This document shows positions 8,614 through 20,445 of a DNA stretch of 64,000 nt, one piece after another; within the stretch, counting starts at the first letter, position 1; the number at the start of each line of letters is the position of its first letter. Origin of the DNA: Cardiobacteriaceae bacterium (GTDB taxonomy: Bacteria > Pseudomonadota > Gammaproteobacteria > Cardiobacteriales > Cardiobacteriaceae). A program made the position numbers and the translations under genes. Under the pieces are notes generated by a model. That model saw nothing but the letters and a program-made list of their open reading frames with translations, searched no databases and was not told the origin of the DNA. The stretch is taken from the NCBI GenBank assembly GCA_030529365.1, contig JAUMXB010000004.1:1-64000 (forward strand), written 5' to 3'.

Positions 8614-10602
8614 ATGAATCAGCATCAACTGGTGGCAAACAGCATCCGCGCGCTCAGCATGGATGCCGTGCAAAAAGCCAATTCCGGGCACCCCGGCGCG
8701 CCGATGGGCATGGCCGATATGGCGGCGGTTCTCTGGGGCGGGCATCTGCGTGTCAACCCCGCCAATCCGCGTTGGGACAACCGCGACCGCTTCATTCTTT
8801 CCAACGGCCACGCCTCCATGCTGCAATATGCCCTGCTGCATCTGGCCGGTTTCGAGGTCAGCCTTGATGATCTGAAAAATTTCCGCCAGATGCACAGCAA
8901 AACACCGGGGCATCCCGAAGTGCATGAAACGCCGGGCGTGGAAACCACCACGGGCCCACTTGGCCAGGGCATTGCCAATGCCGTGGGCTTTGCAGTCGCT
9001 GAAGCGCATCTTGCCGCGCGCTACAACCGCGATGCGCTCAAAATCGTTGATCATTACACGTACTGCTTCCTCGGCGACGGCTGCCTCATGGAAGGCATTT
9101 CCCACGAGGCCTGCTCGCTCGCCGGCACGCTGAAACTGGGCAAGCTCATCGCCCTTTACGACAGTAACAATATTTCCATCGATGGCGAAGTGGAGCCGTG
9201 GTTCAGCGAAAACGTGGCCGAGCGCTTCCGCGCCTACGGCTGGCAAGTGATTGGCCCGGTTGACGGCCATGATGCCGAGGCCATCGACAAGGCCATCCGC
9301 GAAGCGCAAGGCGAAACCGGCAAGCCGTCACTGATTGTCTGCAACACGGTCATTGGCTACGGTTCGCCCAATCTCGCCGGCTCGGAAAAAAGCCATGGTG
9401 CGCCCCTGGGCAATGCGGAAATTGCCCTGGTCAAGGAAAAACTGGGGCTTGCGCCGGAAGCGTTTGCTGTGGCCGAAGAGGCCTATGCTGCCGCGAGCTT
9501 GCGCGACAAGGGCGCGGCCTGGGAAAAGGCCTGGCAGGAAACCTTTGCCGCCTATGAAAAAGCGCATCCCGAGCTTGCCGCCGAATACCGCCGCGTGATG
9601 CGCGGCGAATTGCCGGCGGATTTCGATGGCGTCTTCCAGCAGGCATTGCAGGCGGCGCAGGACAAGGCGGAAAAAGTTGCGACGCGCAAGGCGAGCGAAT
9701 TGGCGCTGAACGTGCTCGTGCCAGTCTTGCCGGAGATGATGGGCGGCTCGGCGGATCTCACCGGCTCCAACCTCACTTTCAGCAAAGCCTCGTCTTTCAT
9801 TGATCCCAGCGATTTTTCGGGCAATTACCTGCGCTATGGCGTGCGCGAATTTGCCATGGCCGCGATGATGAACGGCATGTATCTGCATGGCGGTTTGCGC
9901 CCCTATGGCGGCACTTTCCTCGTCTTTTCCGATTACATGCGCAATGCCATTCGCCTGTCCGCGCTCATGAAGCTGCCGGTCACTTATGTGCTGACCCACG
10001 ATTCCATCGGCCTTGGCGAAGACGGCCCGACGCACCAGCCTGTCGAACAGGTTGCGTCTTTGCGCCTGATGCCGAACGTACAAGTCTGGCGCCCTTGCGA
10101 TACCGTGGAAACCCTGGTGGCCTGGCGTGCTGCGCTGAATGACGGGACGCCTTGCGTGCTGGCGCTGTCGCGGCAAAATCTCGCCTGCCAGCCGCGCGAC
10201 GCGCAAACGCTCGCGCAAGTGGCAAAAGGCGGTTATGTGCTGCGTGAGGCGGAAAATGCCAAAGTCGCGCTGCTTGCCACGGGATCGGAAGTGGAGCTGG
10301 CCATGGCGGCTGCGGAAGCTCTGGGCAAGGAAGGCGTGGCCGCGCGCGTGGTTTCCATGCCTTGCCTGGAAGTGTTCGAGGCCCAGGATGTCGGCTACCG
10401 CGAGCGCGTATTGCCCAAGGGGCTGCCGGTGCTTGCTATCGAAGCGGGCGTCTCCGCGCAGTGGCGCGGCGTGGTCGGCCATGAAGGCGATGTGATCGGT
10501 ATCGATACGTTCGGCGCTTCCGCGCCGGCCGGGGAGTTGTTCGCGCATTACGGCTTCACGGTCGAGAACGTCGTGCAAAAAGCCAAAGCGCTACTTAAAT
10601 GA
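8614..10602 (+). CDS. tkt: Transketolase
   Basis: This 662-aa thiamine-diphosphate enzyme moves two-carbon units in the pentose phosphate pathway. The pyrophosphate-binding stretch ([13 protein letters not shown] and the DSNNISIDG region), the pyrimidine-binding domain (FVFSDYM-like [29 protein letters not shown]) and a C-terminal domain are all present at normal length. GGAAAG precedes the ATG at 8614. Pgk follows after 64 bp containing a strong hairpin, a common tkt-(gap)-pgk carbon-metabolism grouping. Confidence 0.97.
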   Translation: MNQHQLVANSIRALSMDAVQKANSGHPGAPMGMADMAAVLWGGHLRVNPANPRWDNRDRFILSNGHASMLQYALLHLAGFEVSLDDLKNFRQMHSKTPGHPEVHETPGVETTTGPLGQGIANAVGFAVAEAHLAARYNRDALKIVDHYTYCFLGDGCLMEGISHEACSLAGTLKLGKLIALYDSNNISIDGEVEPWFSENVAERFRAYGWQVIGPVDGHDAEAIDKAIREAQGETGKPSLIVCNTVIGYGSPNLAGSEKSHGAPLGNAEIALVKEKLGLAPEAFAVAEEAYAAASLRDKGAAWEKAWQETFAAYEKAHPELAAEYRRVMRGELPADFDGVFQQALQAAQDKAEKVATRKASELALNVLVPVLPEMMGGSADLTGSNLTFSKASSFIDPSDFSGNYLRYGVREFAMAAMMNGMYLHGGLRPYGGTFLVFSDYMRNAIRLSALMKLPVTYVLTHDSIGLGEDGPTHQPVEQVASLRLMPNVQVWRPCDTVETLVAWRAALNDGTPCVLALSRQNLACQPRDAQTLAQVAKGGYVLREAENAKVALLATGSEVELAMAAAEALGKEGVAARVVSMPCLEVFEAQDVGYRERVLPKGLPVLAIEAGVSAQWRGVVGHEGDVIGIDTFGASAPAGELFAHYGFTVENVVQKAKALLK

Positions 10603-10609
10603 GGAATAT

Positions 10610-10635
10610 TTGCGCCGGACTGTGCTCCGGCGCAA
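10610..10635 (+). promoter_or_regulatory. Perfect hairpin in the tkt-pgk gap
   Basis: The arms TTGCGCCGGA (10610-10619) and TCCGGCGCAA (10626-10635) are perfect complements around the loop CTGTGC. They begin 7 bp after the tkt stop. The following TCGTTTTGATTG is only a weak T-tract, so it may be a partial terminator, attenuator or RNA-stability hairpin reducing pgk readthrough. Confidence 0.7.
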
Positions 10636-10666
10636 TCGTTTTGATTGTGCAATACGGGAGAGGGAA

Positions 10667-11836
10667 ATGAAAACGCTGGATGATCTCAGTCTGTCGGGCA
10701 AACGTGTTTTGATGCGTTTGGATTTGAACGTGCCCATCAAGGAAGGGCGCATTACCAGCGATGCGCGCATTCAGGCGGCATTGCCGACCATTCGCAAGGC
10801 GCTTGCCGATAACGCTGCCGTACTGATCATGGCGCATTTGGGCCGCCCGAAAGAAGGCGAATACGATGAGCAGTTCTCGCTCGCGCCGGTGGCGGCCTAT
10901 CTTGGCGGACTGCTGGGGCAGGAGGTGCCGCTGGTCAAGGACTATCTGGAGAACGCGCCCAAGGTTGCGCCGGGGCAAGTGGTCATGCTCGAGAACGTGC
11001 GCTTCAATGTGGGCGAAAAGAAAAACGATCCGGCGCTTGCCAAAAAATATGCCGCGCTTTGCGATGTTTTCGTGAGCGACGGATTTGGCGTGGTGCATCG
11101 CGCCCAGGCTTCGACCGTGGGCGTGGCGGAACATGCGGCGGAAGTGTGCGCCGGTTATCTGGTGGCGCAGGAAGTGGCCGCGCTGGAGAAAGTGCTGCAC
11201 AGCCCCGAGCGCCCGATGCTGGCCATCGTGGGCGGCGCGAAAGTTTCAACCAAGTTGCTGATTTTGCAGGCGCTGATTGAAAAGGTTGACGCGCTGATTC
11301 CTGGCGGCGGCATTGCCAACACTTTCCTTGCCGCGCAAGGCCATCATGTCGGTTCATCCCTCTATGAGCCGGATTTGATCAATGATGCCAAGGCATTGCT
11401 GGAAAAAGCCAAGGCGCGCGGCGTCAATATTCCGTTGCCAGTGGATGTCGTGGTCGGCGAGGAGTTTTCTGCCGATACGAAAACCCAGACCAAGGCCATT
11501 CAGGATGTGGCGGAAAACGAGATGATCCTCGATATTGGTCCGCAAACCGCGCGTCTTTATGCCAGCCTTGTCGCCGACATGAAAACCATCATCTGGAACG
11601 GCCCGGTGGGCGTTTTTGAAATGGAGCCTTTCGCGGCCGGCACCAAAACCCTGACGGAAGCCGTCGCAGACAGCCCTGCGTATTCTTTCGTGGGTGGCGG
11701 GGATACTATCGCCGCAGTGCAGCAGTTTGGCGCGAGCGACAGGATTGACTATATCTCCACCGGCGGCGGCTCCATGCTGGAATATCTGGAAGGCAAGGAA
11801 CTGCCGGGGATTGCAATTCTCAAACAAAAAGCGTGA
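10667..11836 (+). CDS. pgk: Phosphoglycerate kinase
   Basis: This 389-aa glycolytic kinase transfers phosphate from 1,3-bisphosphoglycerate to ADP. The substrate region (LMRLDLNVPI, residues near 20), MAHLGRPKE and the nucleotide-binding GGGDTIAAV near residue 345 are intact. The ATG at 10667 has GAGAGGG just upstream and gives the usual MKTLDDL-type start; the longer frame begins within the hairpin. Its TGA stop (11834-11836) is part of the first S box of palindromic element copy 3. Confidence 0.97.
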   Translation: MKTLDDLSLSGKRVLMRLDLNVPIKEGRITSDARIQAALPTIRKALADNAAVLIMAHLGRPKEGEYDEQFSLAPVAAYLGGLLGQEVPLVKDYLENAPKVAPGQVVMLENVRFNVGEKKNDPALAKKYAALCDVFVSDGFGVVHRAQASTVGVAEHAAEVCAGYLVAQEVAALEKVLHSPERPMLAIVGGAKVSTKLLILQALIEKVDALIPGGGIANTFLAAQGHHVGSSLYEPDLINDAKALLEKAKARGVNIPLPVDVVVGEEFSADTKTQTKAIQDVAENEMILDIGPQTARLYASLVADMKTIIWNGPVGVFEMEPFAAGTKTLTEAVADSPAYSFVGGGDTIAAVQQFGASDRIDYISTGGGSMLEYLEGKELPGIAILKQKA

Positions 11837-11915
11837 GAAAATTTCTCATGACAAAGCGCTTATGGTGGGAAATTTTCTCACCATAAGTGCGTATTTTTGG
11901 TAAAAGTATCTTTTT
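11833..11915. repeat. Composite palindromic element, copy 3 (reverse)
   Basis: An S box overlaps the pgk stop, the K box is at 11854-11861, and a second S box lies before a degenerate K box (AAGTGCGT) starting at 11885, still 31 bp on. The 23 nt between the K boxes pair along their full arms with one G-T wobble (ATGGTGGG against CTCACCAT). The AT arm at the right is degenerate (TGGTAAAAGTATC). Confidence 0.85.
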
Positions 11916-12129
11916 TTTGTGATTTTTAAAATGGGATTTTCCGCTTTTTTGTTTTCGGATTCAGCTTTTCCTGGTCGTATGTGATGTGATGATGGAGGCT
12001 GTTTTGGTTAAATTGCTTTGGTAATAAGACAATAGTAAGAAAACCGTCGCATAAGTCTTGTGTGTTATGCGTTTACTGCTGTTGCGTAAATTCAGAGTGA
12101 CCGCAGGCTTTCATACAAAATAGGCAATA
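11916..12129. other. AT-rich gap between pgk and ompA-like gene
   Basis: There is no reading frame of note. The sequence is AT-rich beyond the element, and only the terminator at its right edge is recognisable. Confidence 0.4.
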
Positions 12130-12160
12130 AAAAACCCCGCTGAATCAAGGCGGGGTTTTT
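12130..12160. terminator. Bidirectional rho-independent terminator
   Basis: AAAAACCCCGC (12130-12140) pairs with GCGGGGTTTTT (12150-12160) around a 9-nt loop. The A and T tracts make it work in both directions. It lies 29 bp beyond the stop of the ompA-like gene on the minus strand. Confidence 0.9.
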
Positions 12161-12189
12161 GGATTAGGCATTGCGAGAGATAAAAGGAA

Positions 12190-12771
12190 TTATTTGGCGG
12201 GGGTAACCGGGACTTCGATAACGCCGTCAACAGCGATATCTACACGACGGTTTTGCGCACGGCCTTCGGCAGTGGCGTTGTCAGCAACCGGGTTGCGCTC
12301 GCCGTTACCGTAAGCTTCGATCAAAGAAGCCGGAACGCCGTTTTCGATCATGTAGTTGCCAACGGCAGCTGCACGACGCTCGGAAAGTTTCTGGTTGTAA
12401 GCGTCAGAACCTTTGGAGTCGGTGTTACCAACAACAGTGATTTTCTGAACGTTGGCGCCACGGCTGTTCAGGTCTTGCGCCAGTTGCTGGATGGCTTGCT
12501 TGCCTTCCGGCTTGAGAACGGACTTGTCGAAGTCGAAGTAGGTGTCGGCAGACAGCGTGATAACTTGTCTTTCCTGCTTCACTTCTACTTCAGGAGCAGC
12601 GCCACAGCCGGTGCGGCCTTCGTTCTTCAGAACGGTAACGCACTGGTCGTAGTTGTTTTTGACAAGGATGCCATAACCGGAAGTGAGATCTTCCACGCGG
12701 GTTGAATCTGCAAAGGCAGAGGTTGCGCACGCCGCGATTGCAACCGAGGCAATCATTTTGTTTAATTTCAT
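12190..12771 (-). CDS. OmpA-family outer-membrane/peptidoglycan-linking protein
   Basis: This 193-aa exported protein starts MKLNKMIASVAIAACATSAFA, a typical cleaved signal peptide. A short linker with two cysteines (YDQCVTVL and RTGCGA) follows. The C-terminal OmpA domain binds peptidoglycan; its core motifs are YFDFDKSVLKPEG, VVGNTDSKGSDAYN, LSERRAAAVGNYM and AQNRRVDI. There is no beta-barrel, so it resembles RmpM (class 4) proteins of Neisseria and not full OmpA. The start at 12771 is favoured by the signal peptide and a GGGAG about 11-15 bases upstream. It is divergent from gyrA. Confidence 0.9.
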   Translation of the reverse strand: MKLNKMIASVAIAACATSAFADSTRVEDLTSGYGILVKNNYDQCVTVLKNEGRTGCGAAPEVEVKQERQVITLSADTYFDFDKSVLKPEGKQAIQQLAQDLNSRGANVQKITVVGNTDSKGSDAYNQKLSERRAAAVGNYMIENGVPASLIEAYGNGERNPVADNATAEGRAQNRRVDIAVDGVIEVPVTPAK

Positions 12772-13075
12772 AGTCTTGAATCTCCCAATAACAAAACTTG
12801 CAAGTTTGTTGTTAAGTCGGTGGGCATACGCCCAACTTTGACGGCATCCCTGCACCATGCATGCATCATCGGCCTGAATGCCCATCCACTGCGCATCATA
12901 AGCGTTTTGTTGCAAAAACGCAAAGGGAAAGTGTTAAAAATGCAACGAATCGGCAGGCTGTTTGTTGTAGAAATGATACAAAAGACAGGCTTCTGGTGTC
13001 GTGTTAATATATGCCGCTATTTTTGCGGCGAATGTGTTGTCCGCAAACTGTTTTCAAGAGATAAGGTTAGGGCAT
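12772..13075. promoter_or_regulatory. Divergent promoter region ompA-like / gyrA
   Basis: These 304 bp between divergent genes must hold both promoters. No gene or palindromic element is present. A short ATGCATGCAT palindrome lies near 12858. I could not fix -35/-10 boxes with confidence. Confidence 0.5.
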
Positions 13076-15643
<2,568 letters not shown>

Positions 15644-15656
15644 AACATAAAATCAC

Positions 15657-15743
15657 TAAAAATAGTTATTTTTTACCATTTTAAAGCGCTTGTTGTGAGA
15701 AGTTTTCTCATAACAAGCGCTTGCTTATGAGAAAATTTACCGA
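15657..15743. repeat. Composite palindromic element, copy 4
   Basis: The AT arm is at the left, the K boxes are at 15684-15691 and 15715-15722 (31 bp apart), and a degraded S box (GAGAAAATTTACC) is at the right. Bases flanking the K boxes changed together relative to copy 1 (CTTGTT with AACAAG), keeping the hairpin. It lies between gyrA and the Mrr-like gene. Confidence 0.95.
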
Positions 15744-15753
15744 ATCACCAACT

Positions 15754-16671
15754 ATGCTCACGATCAACCAATTTCGCCCCTACATTTTGCGACTCATGGC
15801 AGACGGGCAAAGCCGCCATGGCTATGAAATTTCCGCGCAAGTGATCCAGATGGCCGACTTAAGCCCGGCAGAAAAAGCTGAACGGCTTAATACCGGACAA
15901 AGCCGTGCAGAAAACCGCATTGGTTGGGGCGTTAGCGCATTCCTCCATGCCGGTATCCTTGAGCGCCCCGCACGGGGGCAATATGTCATCACCGACTTGG
16001 GGCGCGAACGGGCACAACAATGGCAGCAATGCGACATCATTCGTGAAAGCGACTTTGCTGGACTCCCGTTGTGGGATGCCTATCAACAAGCCTTGGAAGA
16101 AAGACGCGCGGCGCTTAACGATGAAACTGCGTCAACCGCAAACGAACACGAATCGCCCGACATCATCGCCATGCAAGCCGTGCGGCAAATCGAAGCTGCG
16201 ACCGCGCTTGAACTGCTCACGCGCCTGCGTCAAGAATCCCCCGAATTCTTTGAAAAAACTGTTATCAGAGTATTGCTCGCCATGGGCTACGGCGGCAGGG
16301 AAAACCTCTTTGAACACCTTGGTCGTTCACACGATGGCGGCATTGACGGCGTCATCCGTCAAGACCCGCTTGGAATCCAAAAAATCTATATTCAGGCAAA
16401 GCGTTATGCTGAAGGTAACAACATCGGCAGCGAAGCCATTCAATCCTTTGTCGGTGCCTTGCAAGGGCATGGCGTGGAGCACGGCGTTTTCATCACCACC
16501 TCAGCCTTCACTGCCCCTGCCCAAGAATATGCCACCAGACTGTTGGGCAAAATCATCCTGATCGATGGCAACGAACTCGCCTCCTTAATGATTCGTTACA
16601 AAGTCGGCATTCAAACCAAACAAACGCTGGAAATCGTGCAATTGGACGAAGATTTCTTTGAATCATTTTGA
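15754..16671 (+). CDS. Mrr-type restriction endonuclease
   Basis: This 305-aa protein has an N-terminal Mrr-like winged-helix domain (residues about 1-90; NRIGWGVSAFLHAGILERP and GQYVITDLGRE) and a C-terminal Mrr catalytic domain of the PD-(D/E)XK fold. Visible catalytic elements are the Asp in HDGGIDGVI and the QxK pair in IYIQAKRY. Mrr enzymes cut modified DNA (type IV restriction). The ATG at 15754 (MLTINQFRPYIL) fits the family start; the longer frame begins in the palindromic element. It heads a three-gene co-directional cassette with the ADP-ribosylglycohydrolase and PD-(D/E)XK-like genes. No methylase is adjacent. Confidence 0.85.
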   Translation: MLTINQFRPYILRLMADGQSRHGYEISAQVIQMADLSPAEKAERLNTGQSRAENRIGWGVSAFLHAGILERPARGQYVITDLGRERAQQWQQCDIIRESDFAGLPLWDAYQQALEERRAALNDETASTANEHESPDIIAMQAVRQIEAATALELLTRLRQESPEFFEKTVIRVLLAMGYGGRENLFEHLGRSHDGGIDGVIRQDPLGIQKIYIQAKRYAEGNNIGSEAIQSFVGALQGHGVEHGVFITTSAFTAPAQEYATRLLGKIILIDGNELASLMIRYKVGIQTKQTLEIVQLDEDFFESF

Positions 16672-16708
16672 AATGTCGTAATAGAGGGCATTAAAACAAG
16701 GAGACAAC

Positions 16709-17500
16709 ATGCTATTGGGGGTAGTAATTGGCGATGTGGCAGGATCGCGTTTTGAAGCGCGCAATTATCGCCATACGGATTTCGAGATGTTTGCGCTGGA
16801 ATCGCGCATCACCGATGACACCGTCTGCACTGTCGCCGTCGCCGAATGGCTGCGCGCCGGGGCAGGCGATGACTTGCCGGTCATCATGCGCCGCTGGTGC
16901 CGTGGGCGTTATTTTGGCGTCGGTTACGGGCGCGACTTCATTAAATGGTTGAACAGCGATAATCCGCAACCTTATGCCAGCGAAGGCAACGGCTCGGCGA
17001 TGCGCGTCTCGCCCGTTGGCTGGGCATTCGCCACCCTCGAAGAAACCTTGTGTTACGCGGAAAAGTCCGCCGCCATCACCCACAACCACCCGGAAGGTAT
17101 CAAGGGCGCGCAAGCGGTTGCCGCCGCCATCTTCTGGGCGCGCAATGGCCACGACAAAACCTTTATCAAAGAAAATATTGCATCGCGCTTCGGTTATGAC
17201 TTGCTCGCCACCTGCGATGACATCCGTCCGCATTTCAAGCATCGCCCCGTTTGTGCCTACACCGTACCACCCGCCATCATCGCCTTTCTCGAAAGCACCG
17301 ATTTTGAACACGCCATCCGTTTGGCAGTGTCGCTTGGCGGCGACTGTGACACGGTTGCCGCCATCACCGGCAGCATTGCCGAAGCGTTTTACGGCAAAAT
17401 TCCCGATGCGCTGGTGGCAGGCGTTATGCCCTACATCCCGGAAAAGATGCGCGATATCCTGCGCTATTTCGGTTGGCAAAGCGATGCGCACGCGTCGTAG
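16709..17500 (+). CDS. ADP-ribosylglycohydrolase family protein
   Basis: This 263-aa DraG/ARH-type hydrolase is predicted to remove ADP-ribose from proteins or other acceptors using two metal ions. GDVAGSRFE at the N-terminus, TDDTVCTVAVAEWL near residue 36, and GGDCDTVAAITG near residue 209 are the metal-binding hallmarks and are intact. The ATG at 16709 has AAGGAG about 10 bases upstream. It starts 37 bp after the Mrr-like gene. No ADP-ribosyltransferase is visible in the window, so its substrate is unknown. Association with a nuclease suggests defence or damage repair, but that is inference. Confidence 0.88.
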   Translation: MLLGVVIGDVAGSRFEARNYRHTDFEMFALESRITDDTVCTVAVAEWLRAGAGDDLPVIMRRWCRGRYFGVGYGRDFIKWLNSDNPQPYASEGNGSAMRVSPVGWAFATLEETLCYAEKSAAITHNHPEGIKGAQAVAAAIFWARNGHDKTFIKENIASRFGYDLLATCDDIRPHFKHRPVCAYTVPPAIIAFLESTDFEHAIRLAVSLGGDCDTVAAITGSIAEAFYGKIPDALVAGVMPYIPEKMRDILRYFGWQSDAHAS

Positions 17501-17541
17501 GAAAGTTTCTTTTCTCGTCAGAGCGGGTGAGCGAAGATTTT

Positions 17542-18006
17542 ATGTCGGAAAGGGATGAATCAATGATATTCAGGGTTCAACGCATCGATTACCGCAATCT
17601 GAACGGCAAGCAACAAGAAAACCACAATTTTGCCAAGGTGGCAGGTTATTTGGCAGAGTATGGATTCCATTGCATACGCCTTACTGATGATTGGAAAGGT
17701 GCAGATTTTCTGGCAGTACATATAAATGGTGAGCACTTGCTCAAAGTCCAGCTGAAAAGCAGGGTGGGAATAGAAAAAAAGTATTCGGGCAGGAAGATTT
17801 ATATGGCGTTTCCGATCAAAAATACAGGGTGGTATTTGATTGCACACGAAAAATTGGTTGAAATTTTCGATTTAACAACAAACGCATTAAACACATCTGC
17901 TTGGAAAGATAGAGGAGCGTACCACTCTCGTGATCCCTCTGTTGAATTACGCAATGCGCTTGAAGAATATCGCATTGATACAGGCAGAGACGAAATTCTG
18001 TTATAA
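17542..18006 (+). CDS. Putative PD-(D/E)XK nuclease-like protein
   Basis: This is a protein of about 154 aa. The segment DWKGADFLAVHINGEHLL followed by KVQLKSR has the D...QxK spacing of PD-(D/E)XK nucleases and resembles group-I-intron-associated or archaeal Holliday-type nuclease domains. I cannot name a family with confidence. The start is uncertain: the ATG at 17542 (MSERDESM) or 17563 (MIFRVQRIDYRN). It begins 41 bp after the ADP-ribosylglycohydrolase and is clearly more AT-rich than the genes around it, a sign of transfer. Confidence 0.6.
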   Translation: MSERDESMIFRVQRIDYRNLNGKQQENHNFAKVAGYLAEYGFHCIRLTDDWKGADFLAVHINGEHLLKVQLKSRVGIEKKYSGRKIYMAFPIKNTGWYLIAHEKLVEIFDLTTNALNTSAWKDRGAYHSRDPSVELRNALEEYRIDTGRDEILL

Positions 18007-18072
18007 ATTTAGGCAACCGGATAGGGATGTGGCTCGTTGCATCTCTAAAAAATATTTTCTTACGGAGACCCC

Positions 18073-19155
18073 ATGCGAACCCTTGCCGAATTGCGCGAAG
18101 CCATTGATGCCCTCGATGCCGACATCCTTGCCAAACTCTCCGCGCGCGCGCGTTGCGCCCAGGAAGTGGGCGAAGTGAAAAAAGCGGAAGAAGGCGAGAA
18201 CATCGTCTTTTACCGCCCCGAACGCGAGCGCCAGGTGCTGGCGCGCGTCGCTGCCTTGAATGATGGCCCTTTGCCCGATCAGGAAGTGATGCGCCTTTTC
18301 CGCGAAATCATGTCTGCCTGCCTCGCCCTCGAATTGCCGCTCAATGTCGCCTACCTCGGCCCGGAAGGCACATTTACGCAAGCGGCCGCCCTGAAGCAGT
18401 TCGGCCATTCGGTGCGCACCCAGCCCAAGCGCTCGATTGCCGACGTCTTCAAGGCGGTGGAAACCGGTGCGTGCAACTATGGCATTGTCCCGGTGGAAAA
18501 TTCCACCGAAGGCATGGTCACGCATACGCTCGATACCTTCGTCACTTCCAATCTCAACATCTGCGGCGAAGTGCAGCTGCGCATCGAGCAGAATCTGCTC
18601 ACCCACGCCGCCGAACTGAAAGACATCAAAACCATTTATTCGCACAGCCAGTCGCTTGCGCAATGTCGCAACTGGATTGCGGAAAACCTGCCCGATGCCG
18701 AGCAGCATGTGGTGGCGAGCAATGCCGAAGCCGCGCGTCTCGCGGCGGAGAATCCGCAAGCGGCTGCCATCGCCGGCAAAATGGCGGCGGAATTGTATGG
18801 TCTGCCGGTGCGTTACGCCCATATTGAGGACGACGGCAATAACACCACGCGCTTTCTCGTCATCGGCAAGCAAAACATCGGCGCGAGCGGGCAGGACAAA
18901 ACCACCATTCTCGTCTCCTCGCACAACCGCCCGGGACTCCTCTACAAACTCCTCGAACCCATCGGCCGCCACGGCATCAACATGACCCGCATCGAATCGC
19001 GCCCGAGCAAGCAGGGCATGTGGGAATACGTGTTTTTCATCGATCTTGACGGCCACCAAAGCGAGCCGGAAATGCAGGCGCTCTTGGCAGAAATCCGCGA
19101 AACGGCAAGCCTTTTCCGCGTGCTCGGCAGCTATCCCAAGGCGGCGTTGTCGTGA
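18073..19155 (+). CDS. pheA: Bifunctional chorismate mutase/prephenate dehydratase (P-protein)
   Basis: This 360-aa enzyme carries out two steps to phenylpyruvate in phenylalanine synthesis. The AroQ chorismate mutase domain is residues 1-90. The prephenate dehydratase domain (VAYLGPEGTFTQAAAL, then NNTTRFLVIG with the conserved TRF) follows. The C-terminal ACT domain (HNRPGLLYKLLEPIGRHGIN, then ESRPSKQG) senses phenylalanine. GGAG lies upstream of the ATG at 18073. I see no leader peptide or attenuator in the short 66-bp gap. The last codons overlap the next gene. Confidence 0.96.
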   Translation: MRTLAELREAIDALDADILAKLSARARCAQEVGEVKKAEEGENIVFYRPERERQVLARVAALNDGPLPDQEVMRLFREIMSACLALELPLNVAYLGPEGTFTQAAALKQFGHSVRTQPKRSIADVFKAVETGACNYGIVPVENSTEGMVTHTLDTFVTSNLNICGEVQLRIEQNLLTHAAELKDIKTIYSHSQSLAQCRNWIAENLPDAEQHVVASNAEAARLAAENPQAAAIAGKMAAELYGLPVRYAHIEDDGNNTTRFLVIGKQNIGASGQDKTTILVSSHNRPGLLYKLLEPIGRHGINMTRIESRPSKQGMWEYVFFIDLDGHQSEPEMQALLAEIRETASLFRVLGSYPKAALS

Positions 19156-19430
19156 AGCGCTTTCGTGTGCGCATGATGCGCTTTGAACGCGACAAGGGCT
19201 GGCATTATGTGGCCGTTCCGGCTGAATTGACGAAAGACCTGTTGCCGCTTGCCGATCGCGGCCTGATTGCCGTGCAAGCGGAAGTGGGTGGGATGGCGTG
19301 GCGCACCTCGCTGTTACCGATGGGCGATGGCACGCATTTCCTCGCCTTGCCGCAAAAGGTGCGGCAACGGGCGGGATTGCAGCTCGGCGATTGGGTGGAG
19401 GTTTCCTTTGCCACAAGAACAAGATCGTAA
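19152..19430 (+). CDS. DUF1905 domain protein
   Basis: This 92-aa small cytoplasmic protein is read from a GTG at 19152, overlapping the pheA stop by 4 bp (GTGA), which implies translational coupling. GWHYVAVP, EVGGMAWRTSLLPMGDG and LQLGDWVEVSF match the DUF1905 beta-barrel pattern. Its function is unknown. Confidence 0.75.
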   Translation: MKRFRVRMMRFERDKGWHYVAVPAELTKDLLPLADRGLIAVQAEVGGMAWRTSLLPMGDGTHFLALPQKVRQRAGLQLGDWVEVSFATRTRS

Positions 19431-19431
19431 G

Positions 19432-20273
19432 ATTCGCAGGTTGGGGTGAAGCGAAGCGAACCCCAACATGGGTTGCCTGTTTTATAGCCGCTTCCCCAAA
19501 ATGGCACAGATTCGTAGGTCGGCCACTTTGTGGCCGACATGTGTTTGACGTCGGGCATAAATGCCCGACCTACGGCCGCAATACGCGACGCAAAACATTT
19601 TGGTGTGGAAAGCCGAGCCGTGCAGATACAAAACATCGCAAACCGCATGGCTTACGCCCATCCTACAATGATTATTCATAAAATCATTAAAAATAGATTC
19701 GTAGGTTGGGGTGAAGCGAAGCGAACCCCAACACGGGTTGTCTGTTTTATAGCCGCTTCCCCAAAATGGCACAGATTCGTAGGTCGGCCACTTTGTGGCC
19801 GACATGTGTTTGACGTCGGGCATAAATGCCCGACCTACGGCCGCAATACGCGACGCAAAACATTTTGGTGTGGAAAGCCGAGCCGTGCAGATACAAAACA
19901 TCGCAAACCGCATGGCTTACGCCCATCCTACAATGATTATTCATAAAATCATTAAAAATAGATTCGTAGGTTGGGGTGAAGCGAAGCGAACCCCAACACG
20001 GGTTGTCTGTTTTATAGCCGCTTCCCCAAAATGGCACAGATTCGTAGGTCGGCCACTTTGTGGCCGACATGTGTTTGACGTCGGGCATAAATGCCCGACC
20101 TACGGCCGCAATACGCGACGCAAAACATTTTGGTGTGGAAAGCCGAGCCGTGCAGATACAAAACATCGCAAACCGCATGGCTTACGCCCATCCTACAATG
20201 ATTATTCATAAAATCATTAAAAATAGATTCGTAGGTTGGGGTTCGCTTCGTTCACCCCAATCTACAGTATTGC
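19432..20273. repeat. 265-bp tandem repeat, three copies, REP-rich
   Basis: Three copies start near 19432, 19697 and 19962, with a partial fourth at 20226-20272. The second and third copies appear identical; the first differs at a few bases. Each holds GTAGGTTGGGG with a GAAGCGAAGCG loop, the hairpin GGTCGGCCACTTTGTGGCC, the hairpin GTCGGGCATAAATGCCCGAC, and a tail ATAAAATCATTAAAAATAG that matches the left edge of the palindromic elements. Open frames within it are repeat artefacts. Confidence 0.95.
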
Positions 20274-20287
20274 AAACTTAAAACCCC

Positions 20288-20373
20288 AAAAATGGTAATT
20301 TTTTACCACCGTTAAGCGCTTATCGTGAGAAAATTTATCAACATAAGCGCTTAAAAATGAGAAAATTTACCAT
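20288..20373. repeat. Composite palindromic element, copy 5
   Basis: The AT arm (AAAAATGGTAATTTTTTACC), K boxes at 20314-20321 and 20345-20352 (31 bp apart), and an S box variant ending GAGAAAATTTACC are present. It lies between the tandem repeat and the ABC exporter gene. Confidence 0.93.
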
Positions 20374-20445
20374 TCATATCATCCTAGCCCGCTGCATTCG
20401 CCAGAAGCGGGTATAATGCCGCCCCTGTTTCCCGGAGAGGTCAAC

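Noticed and set aside
19482-20211. Repeated 138-143 aa open frames on both strands
   Set aside because: They follow the 265-bp repeat exactly, read through hairpins, and have no protein-like character.
19432-20273. Possible CRISPR array
   Set aside because: Units are 265 bp, adjacent and almost identical, with no short repeats separated by unique spacers.
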